Assembly: GCA_019693395.1 (NCBI GenBank)
Contig: JAAMXP010001411.1
Span: forward strand, 1 to 32,527
Direction of reading: 5' to 3'
Origin: Ettlia oleoabundans
Taxonomy: Eukaryota; Chlorophyta; Chlorophyceae; Chlamydomonadales
Length of the DNA: 32,527 bases
Part shown: positions 10,314 to 23,700 of the stretch, piece after piece
Numbering within the stretch: the stretch's first letter is position 1
Layout of the letters: the number at the start of each line of letters is the position of its first letter
The notes under the pieces: model-generated
What the model was told of the DNA's origin: nothing
The model's input: only the letters and a program-made list of their open reading frames with translations
The model's database searches: none
Program-made: the position numbers and the translations under genes

Positions 10314-13300
10314 TCAATAGGTGAAGTTTCTATTGGGCTGCGGCAGCTGCTGCTGCCTCTGCTGCAGTGCGCTATCATTGTGGCTCAATTCGGCGGGTGA
10401 GAAGCTGTAGCAGCTCAGCTCATCCCCGCTAATAGAAGGCTGGCCCCCAACTGTGGATAAACAAGCTGCCAACCGGCTCTGCATGGCTGCCTCGTCGGTT
10501 GCAAGTGTTACGCTGGTGCCCAGCAGCAGCAGGCCGCACGGAATCCAGCCAGCCGTGCTGAGGTTGAATGCCGCCGTGCGCCCCAGCCGTTCAATAAAGA
10601 AGGCCACAAACACAGGGCCGAGACCTGGGGACAGGGAAGTAGAGAGCAAGCCCTGGTTGGTGGTTGCACATGAGCTAGGATGTGGCAGAGCGGGTTGAGC
10701 GGGTTGCCAGCCAAACAAAGCAAACTAAGCGCCAGCTGGTCAGGCGTCTGCATGGCCTGCTCCCTCACCCTTGCCGAGGTCATCCAGCATTGTTTGCAGG
10801 GCCAGTGCCATGCCGCGCGTTTCGGGTTCGTTCACGTTGAGCATCATGGCTCTGCGGGGAGGCAGGCATTGGACAGTGCTACAAATGGTACTGGTAGAAA
10901 GGACACATGGCGAGGTCCAGCATGAAGCGCACCAGTGCAGTGGCCAATGAGGGGCAGACAGGGTACACTTGGGGTTGCACCCCCGCTGGCATAAAAGACT
11001 GCCATTTCATAGCTTCTCGCAGGGTTGCTTGGAGTGATGTGGCGGCGGATTGGGATAGCGAAGTACAGCTGGTGTATTGTTGTAGGTGGGCAAGGATTGG
11101 GCATGCAGAAATCGAGGCAGCTACGGCACTGGGAATTGCGAGGGAGCGTACCGCATGTTTGGGCCGACTGTCCCGCTCAGGGCGCCTGCCAGCATGGCCA
11201 TAAGTACTGTGAGTGGCCAGAAGAAGGCCAGATTTGCATTGACCAAGTAGTACATGGGTAGAGTGCCCACCACGGTGCATCCACCTGCAAATATGGAAGC
11301 TGAGCTGGGCTGGTCAGGTGGAATCAGCAGTCAAGAGGCCATGCCTCTGCACCGAAAGAAATGTCACTACGTGCTTTTCACAAGCAACTGACGCAAACTG
11401 CCGAGGCCATCAACTTGCCTCACCCACCCACCCACCACCCACCTATAAATACACTCATGCTCCACTTGCGCCGGTTGTAGAGCCACTGCCCCACCCAGCC
11501 GCCGCCAACCACGCCTATGGCACCACCCGCCCCCAGGGTGAGCAGCACCAGGGTTGCATTCTGCACGCTGAGCCCCTTGTCTTGGGACATGAAGTCGTTG
11601 AGAAACACAAGGATCATTCCCCAAGGCAGGCAGCCAAACAGGCCCTGCAGGTTGGAAAGGCACGGCAAGCATTATACGACACGACGGTCAAGTGTCAGTG
11701 GCCAACTGACCCCTCCCCACCCGCACAATGAGGCAAGGCAGTGCACATGCACGGAAGCAGGTGGCTCAATGCAATAGTGCTGGAGGAGCGGAGGTGCTGC
11801 GGTTGTGGCAGCGACCAGCACAGTGACATACACAACTTGGCACCTGCATGATGACCATCACGTTGGTGGGTATGAGCAGCAGGCGGCCCAGCTTGCGCCA
11901 CGTCAGCTGCTGGTCGTACACAAAGGTGCCATGCTGCTGCTGCATCAAAGTGGGCAACAGAAGTAGGATATAATGCAGGGCGGCAAAGAAAGACATCTGG
12001 CTTCCAGTACTGAAGGCGATGGGCGATGCCTTTGTCAGATGTCAGCTCAAAGTTTAAATCACACGCCACAAGGCTGCCAGCAGCACTGAAAGACAACAGC
12101 TATGCAGCCGCAAGGTGGCACTGACGGCAGCTGTGCGGCCGTAAGGGAGCACCGACCACGGCTGTGCAGGTGCAGGTGAGTGCCAGGTGGGCTTGCCTGA
12201 AACTGCTTCTGCAGCGCGGCTTCCGTGCCTCCACGGGGCGGCTCCTGGCAGGTGAACAACATCAAGAATGCCACTGCATAGCAAACCAAACGAAAACAAA
12301 ATGTGAAGCAGACTGTACCTTCAAATGAAACCACCGTTCCAACCTGGAAAGTGTGGTTCCAGCATTCTGAGCATCGAAGCAACGACTGGCATTGAGTGTT
12401 TTGCCTCTGCATATCGTCTGATGCACTTTTGATCGAGGACTGTTTTATCAGCAAGCGCAGGGTCTCCACACCTGCTACTGCGGGCACAGACACGATGACA
12501 AAAGGCCACCTCCAGCCAACAGCCGGACCTGCGGTGAGCACACAATGCAGCACACCATAGCTTGGATTGAGCAGAGCACAGCAGGTAGTGCAGCATATGG
12601 CAGCTGGTGCGTGTGAGCTTGGACAGCTAGCCTTCCAAGCAGCCGAGCCATCCAGGGTACAGCAGCCGCCTTGGGCCCTGCTGTGCCTGCCTGGCTGGCG
12701 GTGGATGGGCGTGCAAGGTGGTGGCCAATGATAGACTTTCAAGCCAATAAACAAACCAACTAAGGGATGGCTATTCGCCCACGCCTCACCTACAAATCCA
12801 GAGATTCCCTGCCCCACCGCCAGCCCCACTCCGGTGCTGAGCTGGACCATGCTGCTGACCCCGGCGCGGCGCGAGGGGTCATACAGGTCACCCAGCAGGC
12901 TGAACACCACGGGCAGCGCCCCGCCCAGCGCGATGCCCGTCAGCAGGCGCAGCGTGAAGAGCTGCCAGTAGTTGTGGACGAAGACGGTGAGGATGGTGGG
13001 GGCCTCGCCTGTGGCAAAGACAATCGCCAATTCAAGGCACAAAAAGGCGGTATGAGCCAGCAGTGCCTAGACACAGCTAGGCTGAAGCTTCTTGCGTGGT
13101 GATTGCAATTGCTTGCAGCAGCTGTGGTTCATAAAGCGAGCTCCGCAACAGGCGCGCACGCGAGGTAAAACTCGTGTAGACATGAGTGCTGTGGCATGAA
13201 TGCAGGTTGGAGGCAACCTGACAGCTGCAGCACCGGCACAGCGGGGCACGCACCCAGAACCACCGCTGCGAAGAGCAGGCGTTTACGGTTGACCCTGTCG

Positions 13301-14202
13301 CTCAGCCAGCCAAAAAGCAGCGTGGCAGGGGCGCCAACCATGTAGAAAGCTGCGGCAATGAACCCCCCAAGCATGCGGTCGCGCTGCCTCTCGTCAAACC
13401 CAAAATCTGCAGGGGGGTGGGATGGAGGCCTTGTGAGGGTATCAGGGAGTGGCCGCAAGGTAGTGCCAGGTGCTGTGTGATGCATGCTGTCCAATGTGCG
13501 CCTCGGCTGGGCACACACGCGTATGCAGCATGGAATCTACCACAAAGATTTTTGAGTGGATAGCACTCCCATACCATTGTCCCCGCAAATTAGCACTTCT
13601 TTCTATCTCTACAACACACTTTGCTTCACACCACGCTCAATCTATAAAGTCCCACACCACCTGCGACGTGCAGTTGATGCAGTGCATCATCCCCTACAAC
13701 CTCCCAACCCACCCACACAGAACACGCCAGGAACAACAAATAAAACAGGGTACCCTTTACTGCACTACCACTCACCCACGGCGATGCTGCTGAGAACCGG
13801 CGCCATCAGGTTCTGATCCGCGTACAGCATAGCCGCCGTTAATGTGAATAGCGACACCATGTACAGGCGCTGGCGGGCGGTGATCCCGCCTGGCAGCACG
13901 GAAGCCGTCCCTCCTGAGCCACCTGCTGCTGGGGTTGCAAGGAGCGGGTCTGTGGCGCGTGGTGCTTCTGCTGTCAGCCCAGGGCCAGCATGCTTACTGG
14001 CCGATGAGCTGACCCCATCATCTGAGCTCTGTATGTCCATCGTGTGCCAAGGGTAAGTGGACCTGGGCGCTGCAGCACCGAGCAGTGCCTTGTGCTCGCC
14101 GCCGCCAACAGGCAGCGCCGCCTCAGCCGCAGGCGGTGGTCCCGCCAGCTGAAGCGGCGATGCCAACGGATCGTCCGCCGGCTGAAGTTGTTCGACCGGC
14201 AT
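10314..14202 (-). CDS. Major facilitator superfamily transporter, Spinster-like (585 aa, 10 exons)
   Basis: A 12-helix secondary carrier. Spinster-type members move sphingolipids or other lipids or small organic solutes; the substrate cannot be told here. Exons (minus): 14202-13776, 13406-13254, 13008-12790, 12528-12472, 12273-12197, 11939-11844, 11644-11443, 11284-11152, 10851-10769, 10624-10314; total 1758 nt in frame. About 105 hydrophilic, Pro/Ala-rich residues precede TM1 (LYMVSLFTLTAAMLYADQNL). Then come DFGFDERQRDRMLGGF, the MFS motif A GWLSDRVNRKR (175-185), TLRLLTGIALGGALPVVFSL, GWRWPFVIVSVP, EPPRGGTE, the central cytoplasmic linker, LPWGMILVFLNDF, and NEPETRGMALALQTMLDDLG, typical of this family. 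The C-terminal tail is Gln/Asn-rich. Intron 5 (12196-11940) starts GCAAGC. Exon 6 begins at a tandem AGCAGCAG acceptor. An in-frame ATG at 14427 leaves an alternative longer or spliced N-terminus. Confidence 0.9.
11421..11443 (-). other. G-quadruplex-type run on the 5' splice site of MFS intron 7
   Basis: The transcript strand has GGTGGGTGGTGGGTGGGTGG spanning the last exon base and donor of intron 7, again four GGG runs with short loops directly at a donor. Confidence 0.6.
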
Positions 14203-14751
14203 GTCTCCGCCTGGCTGGCGGGAAGAGCGCTGCACGCGGTCGGACTTGTGAACTCGCAAGCAGCTAGCTGCTAGAGCTAAGCCTGCAAGGAGATCATGCC
14301 GGTTCGCCGCATTAAAAGCCTGAGTGTTTGAGCATGACGAGCAACCCACTAACAACTTGGCAAAATGCCAGCTCACCAGGCGGCGGTCGGCGCCCTTGTA
14401 GAGGTAGGTATAATTCCATTCCCTCAATTTAATTGTGCAGCCGATTGTTACCTTGCAGCCGGTGCATGGCTCAAATTGTGCTCTGGCTGGTTACTGTGAC
14501 AATGCAGGAGGAAGCAGCATATTAACTCCCACTTTCCCGCTCGTTGGCGCCGTGAGTGCTGCTGCCTGGCAGCCTGCGCAATACACCTTTCGGCCTGATC
14601 AAACAGTACTTGCGAGTCAAAACAACTGCTCAGGTACGATATGATATTGTCTTGCAGTTCAATCTATACTGGTACAGTAGGCAGACGGGCACGGAAAGCA
14701 GCGATCTGCACCGAGCTGCCACCCGCCCTCTGCAAAACTCCGCCATTTCCT
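14203..14751. other. Tandem intergenic region: TRM3 3' end / MFS promoter (both minus strand)
   Basis: The 549 bp between the TRM3-like stop and the MFS start hold the 3' UTR of the first and promoter of the second. No minus-strand TGTAA was found. A minus-strand open stretch 14427-14203 joins the MFS frame; within it a possible small exon ending before GTGAGCTGG at about 14377 might be an alternative 5' exon. Confidence 0.35.
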
Positions 14752-17700
14752 TCAGCGCACCGCCGTTGCTGCAGCCCCCAGAGCGTGCTGCCTCGTGTAT
14801 TCAAAGACTGCCAGTGCTCCAGAGACGTGCACGTTGAGAGATCTGCACAATCGTGCAAGTAAACAAAGCGCACAAGAAAGCACGGCAGGAACAGCCCAGT
14901 AGTCAGATGCCAGCAGAGAGATCACGTGAAACCATGAGTGCAGCGCACTGATGCTAAAGCCGGATGGTGCTATATTGCCACCTTGCACCTGTCTACCACA
15001 ACCCCTGCTAGCCGTGAACAAAAGACTGGCTGGCTCCGAGATGCCTATGCTCAACAAGCTCAAGATCATGTGCTGTGCGTATAAAATGCTGCATTGCCAC
15101 ACAGCTCAAATATTGTTGATCAACAGCAAACGGCAACCTTTCAGCAGTTGTGGCGGCTACCCACCTGATGATCCCCAGCTGCGGTATCTCCACAGTGTGG
15201 TGCATGATCCCCAGCAAGTCAGCAGGGACACCCTCCTTCTCCCGACCCAGCACAAGCACAGTGCGAGGCGGGAACTGGAACTCCTGCAGGAAAAGAGGAT
15301 GCGCAAGATGGTGTGGCTGAGGCTTGACGCAGCAGGGCCACACAGACAAGCGGCAGCCTGCTGGGCTCACAGCAGCAGTGGCAGGAACAGTTATCGGTGG
15401 GTTTGCTCCAAGTTGCAGCCAATGCCTATGATCGGGCAGACGGGCTGGGGTGCTTGCCTGCAGCGGCACAGACTCTGCGGTCTGCTCGAGCCCCACCAGC
15501 GTCCAGCCTTGTGCGGCCTGCCGCTGCAGCCAGGCACCCAGTGCCGCTTCTGCAGGCCGCAGCAGGCGGCAAGCAGGCCAGATGGCAGGGTAATGCCAGT
15601 CAGGGAACACACAACAGCGACATGGCTGTGCAAGGTTTGCGGTCTTGACCAGCATGCCCCACGCAGCACTGCTGCCGATCATACTGGCCGATTTTACGCA
15701 CCGCACGCACGTGCACACGCATACAGTATGCACATGGCCAGCCTGTGCCTTTGCTGTCACGTGGAGACAGCTTGCCAGAGCATACCAGGCAAATATTCTG
15801 GTTCCCAGCTATACATGCGCCAGCGCTACACGGCCCACCTGGCACCTCCATCAGCGGCAGCCACTGGTGCGCTGTGACCGCTATGCTGCGGAACTCCGGC
15901 TGCTGCGTAACAGACAGGTCAGGCAGCACCAGGCCGCTGGCCCTGCAGCGACAGTGAGGAACAACAAGTGTGATGAAGCAACAGAGCAGCCTGCCAGGAT
16001 GCAGCAGGTGCTACATGTTTGCAACACGTACGGCTCAGAAGCGGGATGGGGCCTGTGGTGTGCTTTCCTGCCTAGCAACACAGGAGGTATGCAAGGAAAG
16101 TTCCAGACTTGCTACAAAATTGTTTGGTACAACTCAAAGCGACTCGCCTGAACACCTCGCAGGTGCGAGCCAGCCCCGCCAGGTTGGCAGCTCGGCTGAG
16201 CAGCGAGGCCACCACGAGAAGCTCCTGCCGGGGCCTGCTGCCGCCTGTTGCCGGCACAGCCTCCTCGGCAGCTGCCAGCTCCAACTCGGTGCCATCCATC
16301 CCTCCACTGAGCAGCGCTGATGTGCCCAGCACAGCAGCCCAAGCGGACGAGCGGGCTGGGATGCCTGCTGGCCTGCCACCACCGCTGCCGCCCTTCTTCT
16401 GCCAGTTGGTGCTGCAGCTGCTACTGCCATTGGGAAGTTGAGGCCGCTGGTCTGGCTGTGTGCGTGCTGCCAGCTTAGCAGTAACTGCTGCTGCCTGCAA
16501 ACAGTGGCAGGTGAGCGGGGAAGCGCGGTGAGCAGCAGCAGCAGCAGCAGCCGCACATCGCAGGTTCCAACAAACACTCAGTGTTCCACCAAGGTGGCTC
16601 AACAGGTTCACAGCAACTGGTCAAAAGACGAGGAGCTGACAATACATGTCGCAAGGAAAGGCAGGAGAAAGAACATGGACAGCCTGCCAGGGGGTAGTGT
16701 GCGCAAATCAATCATTAACGGCTGCTGAGTGACCTGGGCATCCGGCTGGAGTGTGACTCAACCACGCACCTTGCTTTGGCGCAAATCCTGCCTCAGATGC
16801 TGGCGCTCGACAAGCAAGAACGCTTGCACCTCTTCCAGTAGTGTCTACGGCAGAGAAGTATGGGAAGAATAAGGAAGAAGAGAAAATAAACTCAACATGA
16901 ATACAAGCCCAAGGTCAACGTCAAGTTCAGTTTCAGGGCAAAGGTAACAGGCTGCAATGGGGCAAGTGCACAACGAGCACTTGAAAAGTTTAACAAAGCA
17001 GCCCATGGGCATTCACGCTTGCTGCATTGCAGGCTACTGTGTTGTTTTCCCACCTGCGGAGCCCCCTCAAAGGCTACATCAGCTCTGTGCACGCTGGTGC
17101 CCTGCAGGCAGCATTGCACGCCAGCGCAGCGCCAGTCAGCTTTATTTTGCGATCTACGGATCCATTAAAAGCAGCCGGCATTGCCCAAGTTTGCAAAGCG
17201 TTGCAGTGGCTATTGCCCCGTAAATAAGGACACGACAATGCACGCAGATGAGTTCCCAAGTGCTGTGCATGCCTTGCACAGCATGCCAGCTGGTGTGACA
17301 GCTTGATCCAGGTCAAACGAGTCAAACTGGAAAGCGTGGCTCAGCCCACGCTTCAGCCGATTCACGTCCTGATTCTCCCTGCTCCACATAATGAGATGAA
17401 GAGGCCGTAAACAGGAGGGTGAGAAGATCGGCCGGTAAAGAATTAACGAATTGTGAGAAGCAAGGCAAACGAAAAAGCAGCAGCCGCACCAGGCACCAGT
17501 TGGCCTTTTGCAGCCTATGGCTGAAGTGTATGGGAGCGCAAACCATTGACAATAGAAAACTTGAGCAGTGGGAACATATGCCCAGCCAGAGAAGCAGGCA
17601 CCAAACACAGTTACAGTGCAGCTGTTGCGCTCGCCTGAAGAAGTGCAGCAGGGATGCAGCTGTGGCATCTGCGGTGACAAGAGAGGGAAACAGCTGGTAC

Positions 17701-20700
17701 AGGCGCCAAAGAATGAGCTGTGCAAAGGTCCTGCAGTAAGTGCACGCAAACAGCGCTTGTATGGGATAGAAGTTAATCATCACAATCAAGAATAGGGCCA
17801 GTTGCTTTGGGATTGAAATTGAGAAATTACCTTGGAAAACTGTTAAAACAGTTTCTGTTACAGAAGCAAACGCAAAAGGAGTGGGGGCAGATACATGGAT
17901 TGTCGTTTGGTAATGTTGGGCAGATGTCTCCCACATGGCGCGCTGTACTGCAGCCTGCTGCACGCACCCACCTGAGGGCATGCACGTGAGAGAGTGTCCA
18001 AGGCGTGATGCTGCCCACCACCTCTGTTAGCACGGACGCTTGCTGCTCATCCAGCTTCAGTAGCTGCTCTTGCTGCTGTGGTGGCTGCTGCGTAGGTTCG
18101 ACACTTGTGGGCTGCACGTCTGCCACAACTGCTCGTGCAGCAATGATGATGAGGGAGGAAAGAGCGTGGCTGCCGCTGCTGCTGCAGTCTCGCAGCAGGG
18201 GCAGCACACGTACGCGCAGCAGGTGGGGGCAGCGACGCAGCAGTACCAGCGCCACAGTATCTTGATACTGCTTCACATTGGCCAAGTCAGCACGGCTCAA
18301 TGCGCACAGCACCACCTCAAAGTCTGCAAGGCATAGAGCAGAAGCAGCTATAAGCAGTTGTGGGTTAGCTCCAATCAAGGTTGAGACACCTGGCATTGTA
18401 TAATGGCATCGCGTGCGTATGGAAAGGGCAAGGGCAGTTCTGACCAGCCCAGCAGTGGAGGCACAGGAGCAGTTGGGTTTGTAGGGCAGCCCCACACGCT
18501 CTGACTGCTTACCATGTTCTGCCTGCTCAGCAGGGACCAAGGGGCTCAGCACGCACAGCGCCTGCCAGAGCCGTACCTGCAAGCAGCAGCAAACAGCGGC
18601 AGAACGCGTGAGGAGTTACATCCCATGTGAGCGATTGTCCCCCTTGGTTTCACGCCTCTGCTTGCTCACTGCGTAGCAGAACATCAGAGAGGACTGCTCT
18701 ATGTTGACGGCATACCTGCAGCCGAGCTGCATGTGCTCTCAGAGAATCAAGATTCGGGTGAGTATATAAACATGCAGAGCGTGCGGCTGTATGAAGCCTG
18801 GCTCACCTTCTTGCGGTGCACCTTGCCCAGCTCGCTGCACCTGCCAGCACCCAGCTCGGGGTCAGCGGAAGAAAGCGCCAGCAGCTGGCGCCACATCACC
18901 AACCCTGCCTCCGCAGCCGCCGCCGCCGCTGTGTCTCTCGCTGATGTAGCACTGTCACTGCCATCACCACCTGTAGTGCCTGCCTTTGCATCGAAAGCTG
19001 CAGCCACCCCAGCCTGCTGCACCCACGACTGCAGCATGCAAAGCGCAGCCACACGTGGCGCCAGCTCAGTTGCGCCAAAGGCTGCTGCCAGTTCTGCATC
19101 GCCTGGCGCCAGCAGGGCGGCCAGCTCAGCTGCCGTCTCCCCATCAACAGGGTCACCCTGCAGCCAATATCAATGCCGGCTTAATCAGCAACAGACGGTT
19201 ATGACGGAATGGGAGCATAACGCTCTCTCGTGCATTTACAGGACCCAGGAATGGGGGCTACAGTTGGGCCAGGCACAGGCTTGCCGATGCCTAACCAAGC
19301 ATGATGCAGTTGAAACAACATAGGCTGTGCCAGGCCTTCAGGGCAGGCCATTCAACGCACCACTCCGCTCTGGCCGGGCTCCTCCGTTGAGCCCCACAGC
19401 AACAGCTCCTGCAGCAAATCACTATACTGCCCTGCCAGCCCAGCATGACGGCTCAGCAAGCCGCACAGCTGTCGAAGGAAGGGAGCAGGGTGCATGCTTG
19501 TGTTGGAGTAAGGTGGCAAGAAGATTTGCAAAAGATTGCAAAAGATAATGCACCCACACCCTTTTCTGTTGTCAAAAGTTAAACGCACAAGCGCCTGAGG
19601 GCTGGACTTCAAGGCTGTTCTCTGTTGTCTACTGCCAACATTGCAGCCTAACACAGGCCATTCATCTTCCTGCAGATTTCAATGCACCTGCAGGGCCACA
19701 ACGCTTATGATGCGCCAGCTCCTGGCTCCAGCCGCCATCAGGTGCCGCAGCAGCTGCTGGAGGGGCCCGCCAGGGGCATGCAGCTCCAGCCTGCATTACT
19801 CAATGCATGTAAGGGGCGTACAATTCAGGAGGGTGTCGTACGCTGTGAATGCCAACTGCTAACAGCCCACCACCAGAGGTAGACATCTGCAGCGCCTTTC
19901 CAAAGGTTCCGAAGCCTAACGTGACAGAAACAGAGGCCGGGAAAAAACAAAATCAGTAGAGGAGTCGGTGAGCACAGCACCTGCTAGGCCCTGCTGCAGT
20001 GTCAAACAGCGCTGGGTGCAGGCAGGTGGCCACCAAGGCGGCTGTCAGGCCCGTGCGCCGTCGGCTGGATCTAGCAGAGCCGGCTTGGTAAGCGCGCCAT
20101 GCTGCGGCGCACAGCCAGCCCACCAGCGCCGCCGCCGACCCTTCATCGCCATTAATCGTAGGCGCTGACTGCAGCCCGTCTGCCTGCTGCGGTGCCAGCA
20201 GCAAGCGCCGATCTAGCAACAGCCCAAGCACACGTGGCTGGTCTAGAGCCACGTGCAGCAGCAGGCGGCAGCAGTGCAGCTGCAGCAGCAGGCGCCGGTG
20301 GTCTGCTGCCGGGCCTATGGCACCAGCATCAGCCTCTAGGCTGCACAGGGCCGCTGCGAGTAGATGGGCCTGCTGCTCCTCCCACTGCTGCTGCTGGTGC
20401 GAGAACTCCAGTCCCTGCTGTTGTAGCTGCTGCTGCTGCTTTTGTTGCTGCTGTCCTTGCTGTGCGTGCAGCTCCTGCTGCAGTTCCAGCAGGCCGACAG
20501 CTGCCTTCCAACACAGACGGTGGCAGTATGCTGCTGCAGCTGCGAAATGGCCATCGCTGCCAGCTGTGGATCCGGTACCACTGTTACAAGCAGCTGCAGC
20601 TGCGGTACCTTGCAGATGTAGGACAGCATCCAAGGCTGCTCTGATCTGCTGCTCTTGTTCTGTCAGCCTCGCTGTGGCCTGAATTGAAGAACACTCGTGA

Positions 20701-23700
20701 TCCTGCTCTGCCTTTGCAGCTGTTGTTAAGCTTCTGCAGCATTCCGTCAACGTCGCCAGCTGCGCCGCTGCGTGCTCCCACTCTGCCATACACGCTGGGG
20801 TGAGGTGGACATGCTGCTGCCCCTCACTGTGTCCCTCACAGGCAGCCACAAAGCAGCGCACCGCCTTCTGACAGCACTGCTTCAGCTGCTCCGCCGCCTG
20901 ACCAGCTGCACCACCGTCCTCCAGCTGCCACTGGCCGTGCTGCAAGGATGAAAGCATGCTAAGGGTGCCGCTGATACAAGCCAGCGATAGGTGAGCCAGC
21001 CGGATGTCCTCTTTGCCCCCATCAGGCTGCTGCTGCTGGTGCTGTTGTGTGTGCAACAACTGCTGCTGCTGCTGCTGCTTCTGTTGTGGTGCTTGCTGCG
21101 GTGGGATCCAGAGAGATGCTGCCGCTACCATCTTGGCATAGCTGACCAACTCATACGCAGCAGACTGCAGCGTTGCCGCCACACATACTACCAGAGGCTG
21201 CTGCGCCTTGGCAGACTGCTGTGGCCCCTCGGGTGTCAACTCCTGCCGCTCCTGCTGCTGTTGTCTCGGCAAGTGAGCCAGCGGCTGCTTTTGCTGCATG
21301 TGCTGCTGCTCTGCAGCTGCATCTGCCAGGAGTGGGGAGCAGATGTTGAGCAGATGGCTGAGCAGCAGCAGGCAGCGCTCTGCAGTGCCGCGTCGCAAGT
21401 ACGGCCTGCACATCCCATGACATGGAACAGTGGCAGCGTGGCAATTTATGTTTCAGCAGAACAAAGGCTAGGGATTGCTTAATATTTTGGTGCAAACGCT
21501 GGCAATTTAGGGATTCCAGGTTCATTCACTTGACCAATACACTGATGGTGCCTCCCACCATCTCCAGCTTGCCTGCGGTGAAGCGTCCGTAAATTTACTG
21601 CCCAGGCAGACAGCGCTTGTGCCAGGTCCACACGCGGGGGGACACCACTTGCCGCGCTTTGCTGTGCCATGGTGTGGGAGGCACCATCCGAGGGGTGAGT
21701 TAGCGGCCTGATGCTGGTGCTGTTGCTGAGGCAGGTGCCAGACGACAGCAGCAGGACCAGCTTGGCCAGGTTGCCAGACTGTCGCTCCCAAGCCGCCCAC
21801 TCCGATGCAGAGACCGGTGACCCCGTGTCTGTGTCAAGTCCCAGCAATGGAGGAGCGACAAAGTCGGCCACACAGTCACCGAGCACAGGCAGCAGCCCCT
21901 GCTGTCTGCCGGCCTGCAGCCAGCTTGCCGCTGGCAGGTGCAGCGCACCGTCAGGCAGCAGCAGTGGCAATGGCAGCTGCTGCAGCCAGGACCCAATCTC
22001 CAACAACAGCGCTCGATTGTGCTTCATGTCACCGCCTGCACCTGTGCTGCAGGAAGTGGCAGTCAGAGGCACTGACGCTGCTGCTGCTTGTAGCAGGCTG
22101 CCGCACACGCCAGTAGTATGGCTGCCGGTGCCACCTAGAGGACCCCAACTGCTGTTCAGGTTGGCAGTGGCACGCTGTAAGCCCTGCAAGAAAACCACTT
22201 CCCACTTTTGCTTTTGTTCTTCCTCTGCCCACGTCCTGCCACCCGCCTGAAATGCTTCCACAGCAGCAGCAGACACACAAGCCACTCGCACCAGCGCCGC
22301 TAAGACGGTCTGCACCAATGGCCGCAACACAAGCTGCTGCTGACGCGGCTTTGCCTGGCTGCCGGCTGCATTGCCTGCCAGGAGGCCTAGCAACGACAGC
22401 AGGAGCTGCCGCCGCTCCTGTTGCCCAAGAGCAGCAGCTGCGTACCAGCCCACCCAGGCTGTTGTCCGCTCCTGCAGTGCAGCTGCCCCCTCACCACGCC
22501 ACATGTGTGCCTGACCAGCTGCGGGCAGCACCACCTCCAGAACAAAAGACACCGGCACATCAGCTAGCGCCTGTCCCTGCTGCACTGCCTGTTGCTGCAT
22601 CTGGTGCTGCGGGTCCTGCTCTGTCTGCAACATGCACGGCTGCTGTGTCAGTGGCTGCCGTGGTGGTCGCTGCTGCGGCAACCAGCAGCCAGTCACGAAG
22701 CTTTCCAACACGCCGCGCTGCACCTGCAGTGCCCAGCAGTGCAACATGATCAGGAGTTGCAAGTTATATCACAGGCTGAGCACAGCATTGCAATGTGGTG
22801 CCTTGGCCCTTGTAGCCCAAGCCATTTCCAGCGCGCCCATTCACACCATTACGAACAACAAGAGACATAATACAACCGCTGCAACTGGAACAACAGAGCC
22901 CTCAGCACTGCAGGGCCCAGCACTCAATCAGCCCAGGGCAGCTCCTGCTTCTGCCATTGCCCTCGCTCACACCCCTTCAACCCCGCCTGTGCACACTTTG
23001 AACGCCACTGCTTGCCTGCTGGTGTTCGTGTTGGAGGCTGCGTGCCCACAACACCTCCATCCAGGCCCAGCCCAAGCCAGTGCTGGAGGCTGTGCTGCCT
23101 GCATGCCCTGCTGATGCGCCTGCTGCAGGCTCCCTGGGGTGAAGCCGCTCAATTTCTTGCCAGCCATCCTGCATGGTGAGATGCCGCCAGCAGGATCGGT
23201 TACCAAGAAACGCGGGCTTCTGTTGGCTGGCAGGGCCAAGGTGGGGCGGTGGGGCAGGCTCAGGCTGGCCAGAATAAACTTCTCAAGTCAAAAACCGTTG
23301 TGTTCATTCCTTTCAGATCTACTTGCCTTGACCAAATGCGGCGCCCGCTCATCCAGGCATTCAAGCAGCTTGAAGAAAGAATGCCACTCCTGCCCCAGTT
23401 GGCCTGCATGAGGGAAGGGTTGCCACCACAAGGCCTGGTCAACTGCAATGTGACTGCAGCATAGCACTGCACGAAGGGAGTCCAATGGATCGGAGTCGGC
23501 TCACTGCCCAGAGCCAGATTGCGAAAACATCATTGCCCCTCAGTGCACATCGAAGCTCGGCAAACAAGCACTTTGCGCATTTTTGAAACGGTAGGCAACC
23601 CAACACAAGAATTAGAAGCGCCCCTGGGGAACAGCTGCTGCATCGCACCGTCAGGCGCCTGCTGCTGCAGTGTAAGCCTGAGCACGTGAGCCGCCCGCTT

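Noticed and set aside
11695..12096. Extra MFS coding segment around LTSDKGIAHRLQYW
   Set aside because: It is open in frame, but splicing exon 5 (ending at 12197) directly to 11939 keeps phase and gives a typical family linker; the segment has only a weak acceptor.
14951..15877. 308-codon plus-strand ORF
   Set aside because: It overlaps, in antisense, the strongly conserved SpoU catalytic exons of the TRM3 gene and shows no known motif.
20991..21482. Leu-rich plus-strand ORF resembling a membrane protein
   Set aside because: It is the reverse complement of the CAG (poly-Gln) tracts in TRM3 exon 5; CTG reads as Leu.
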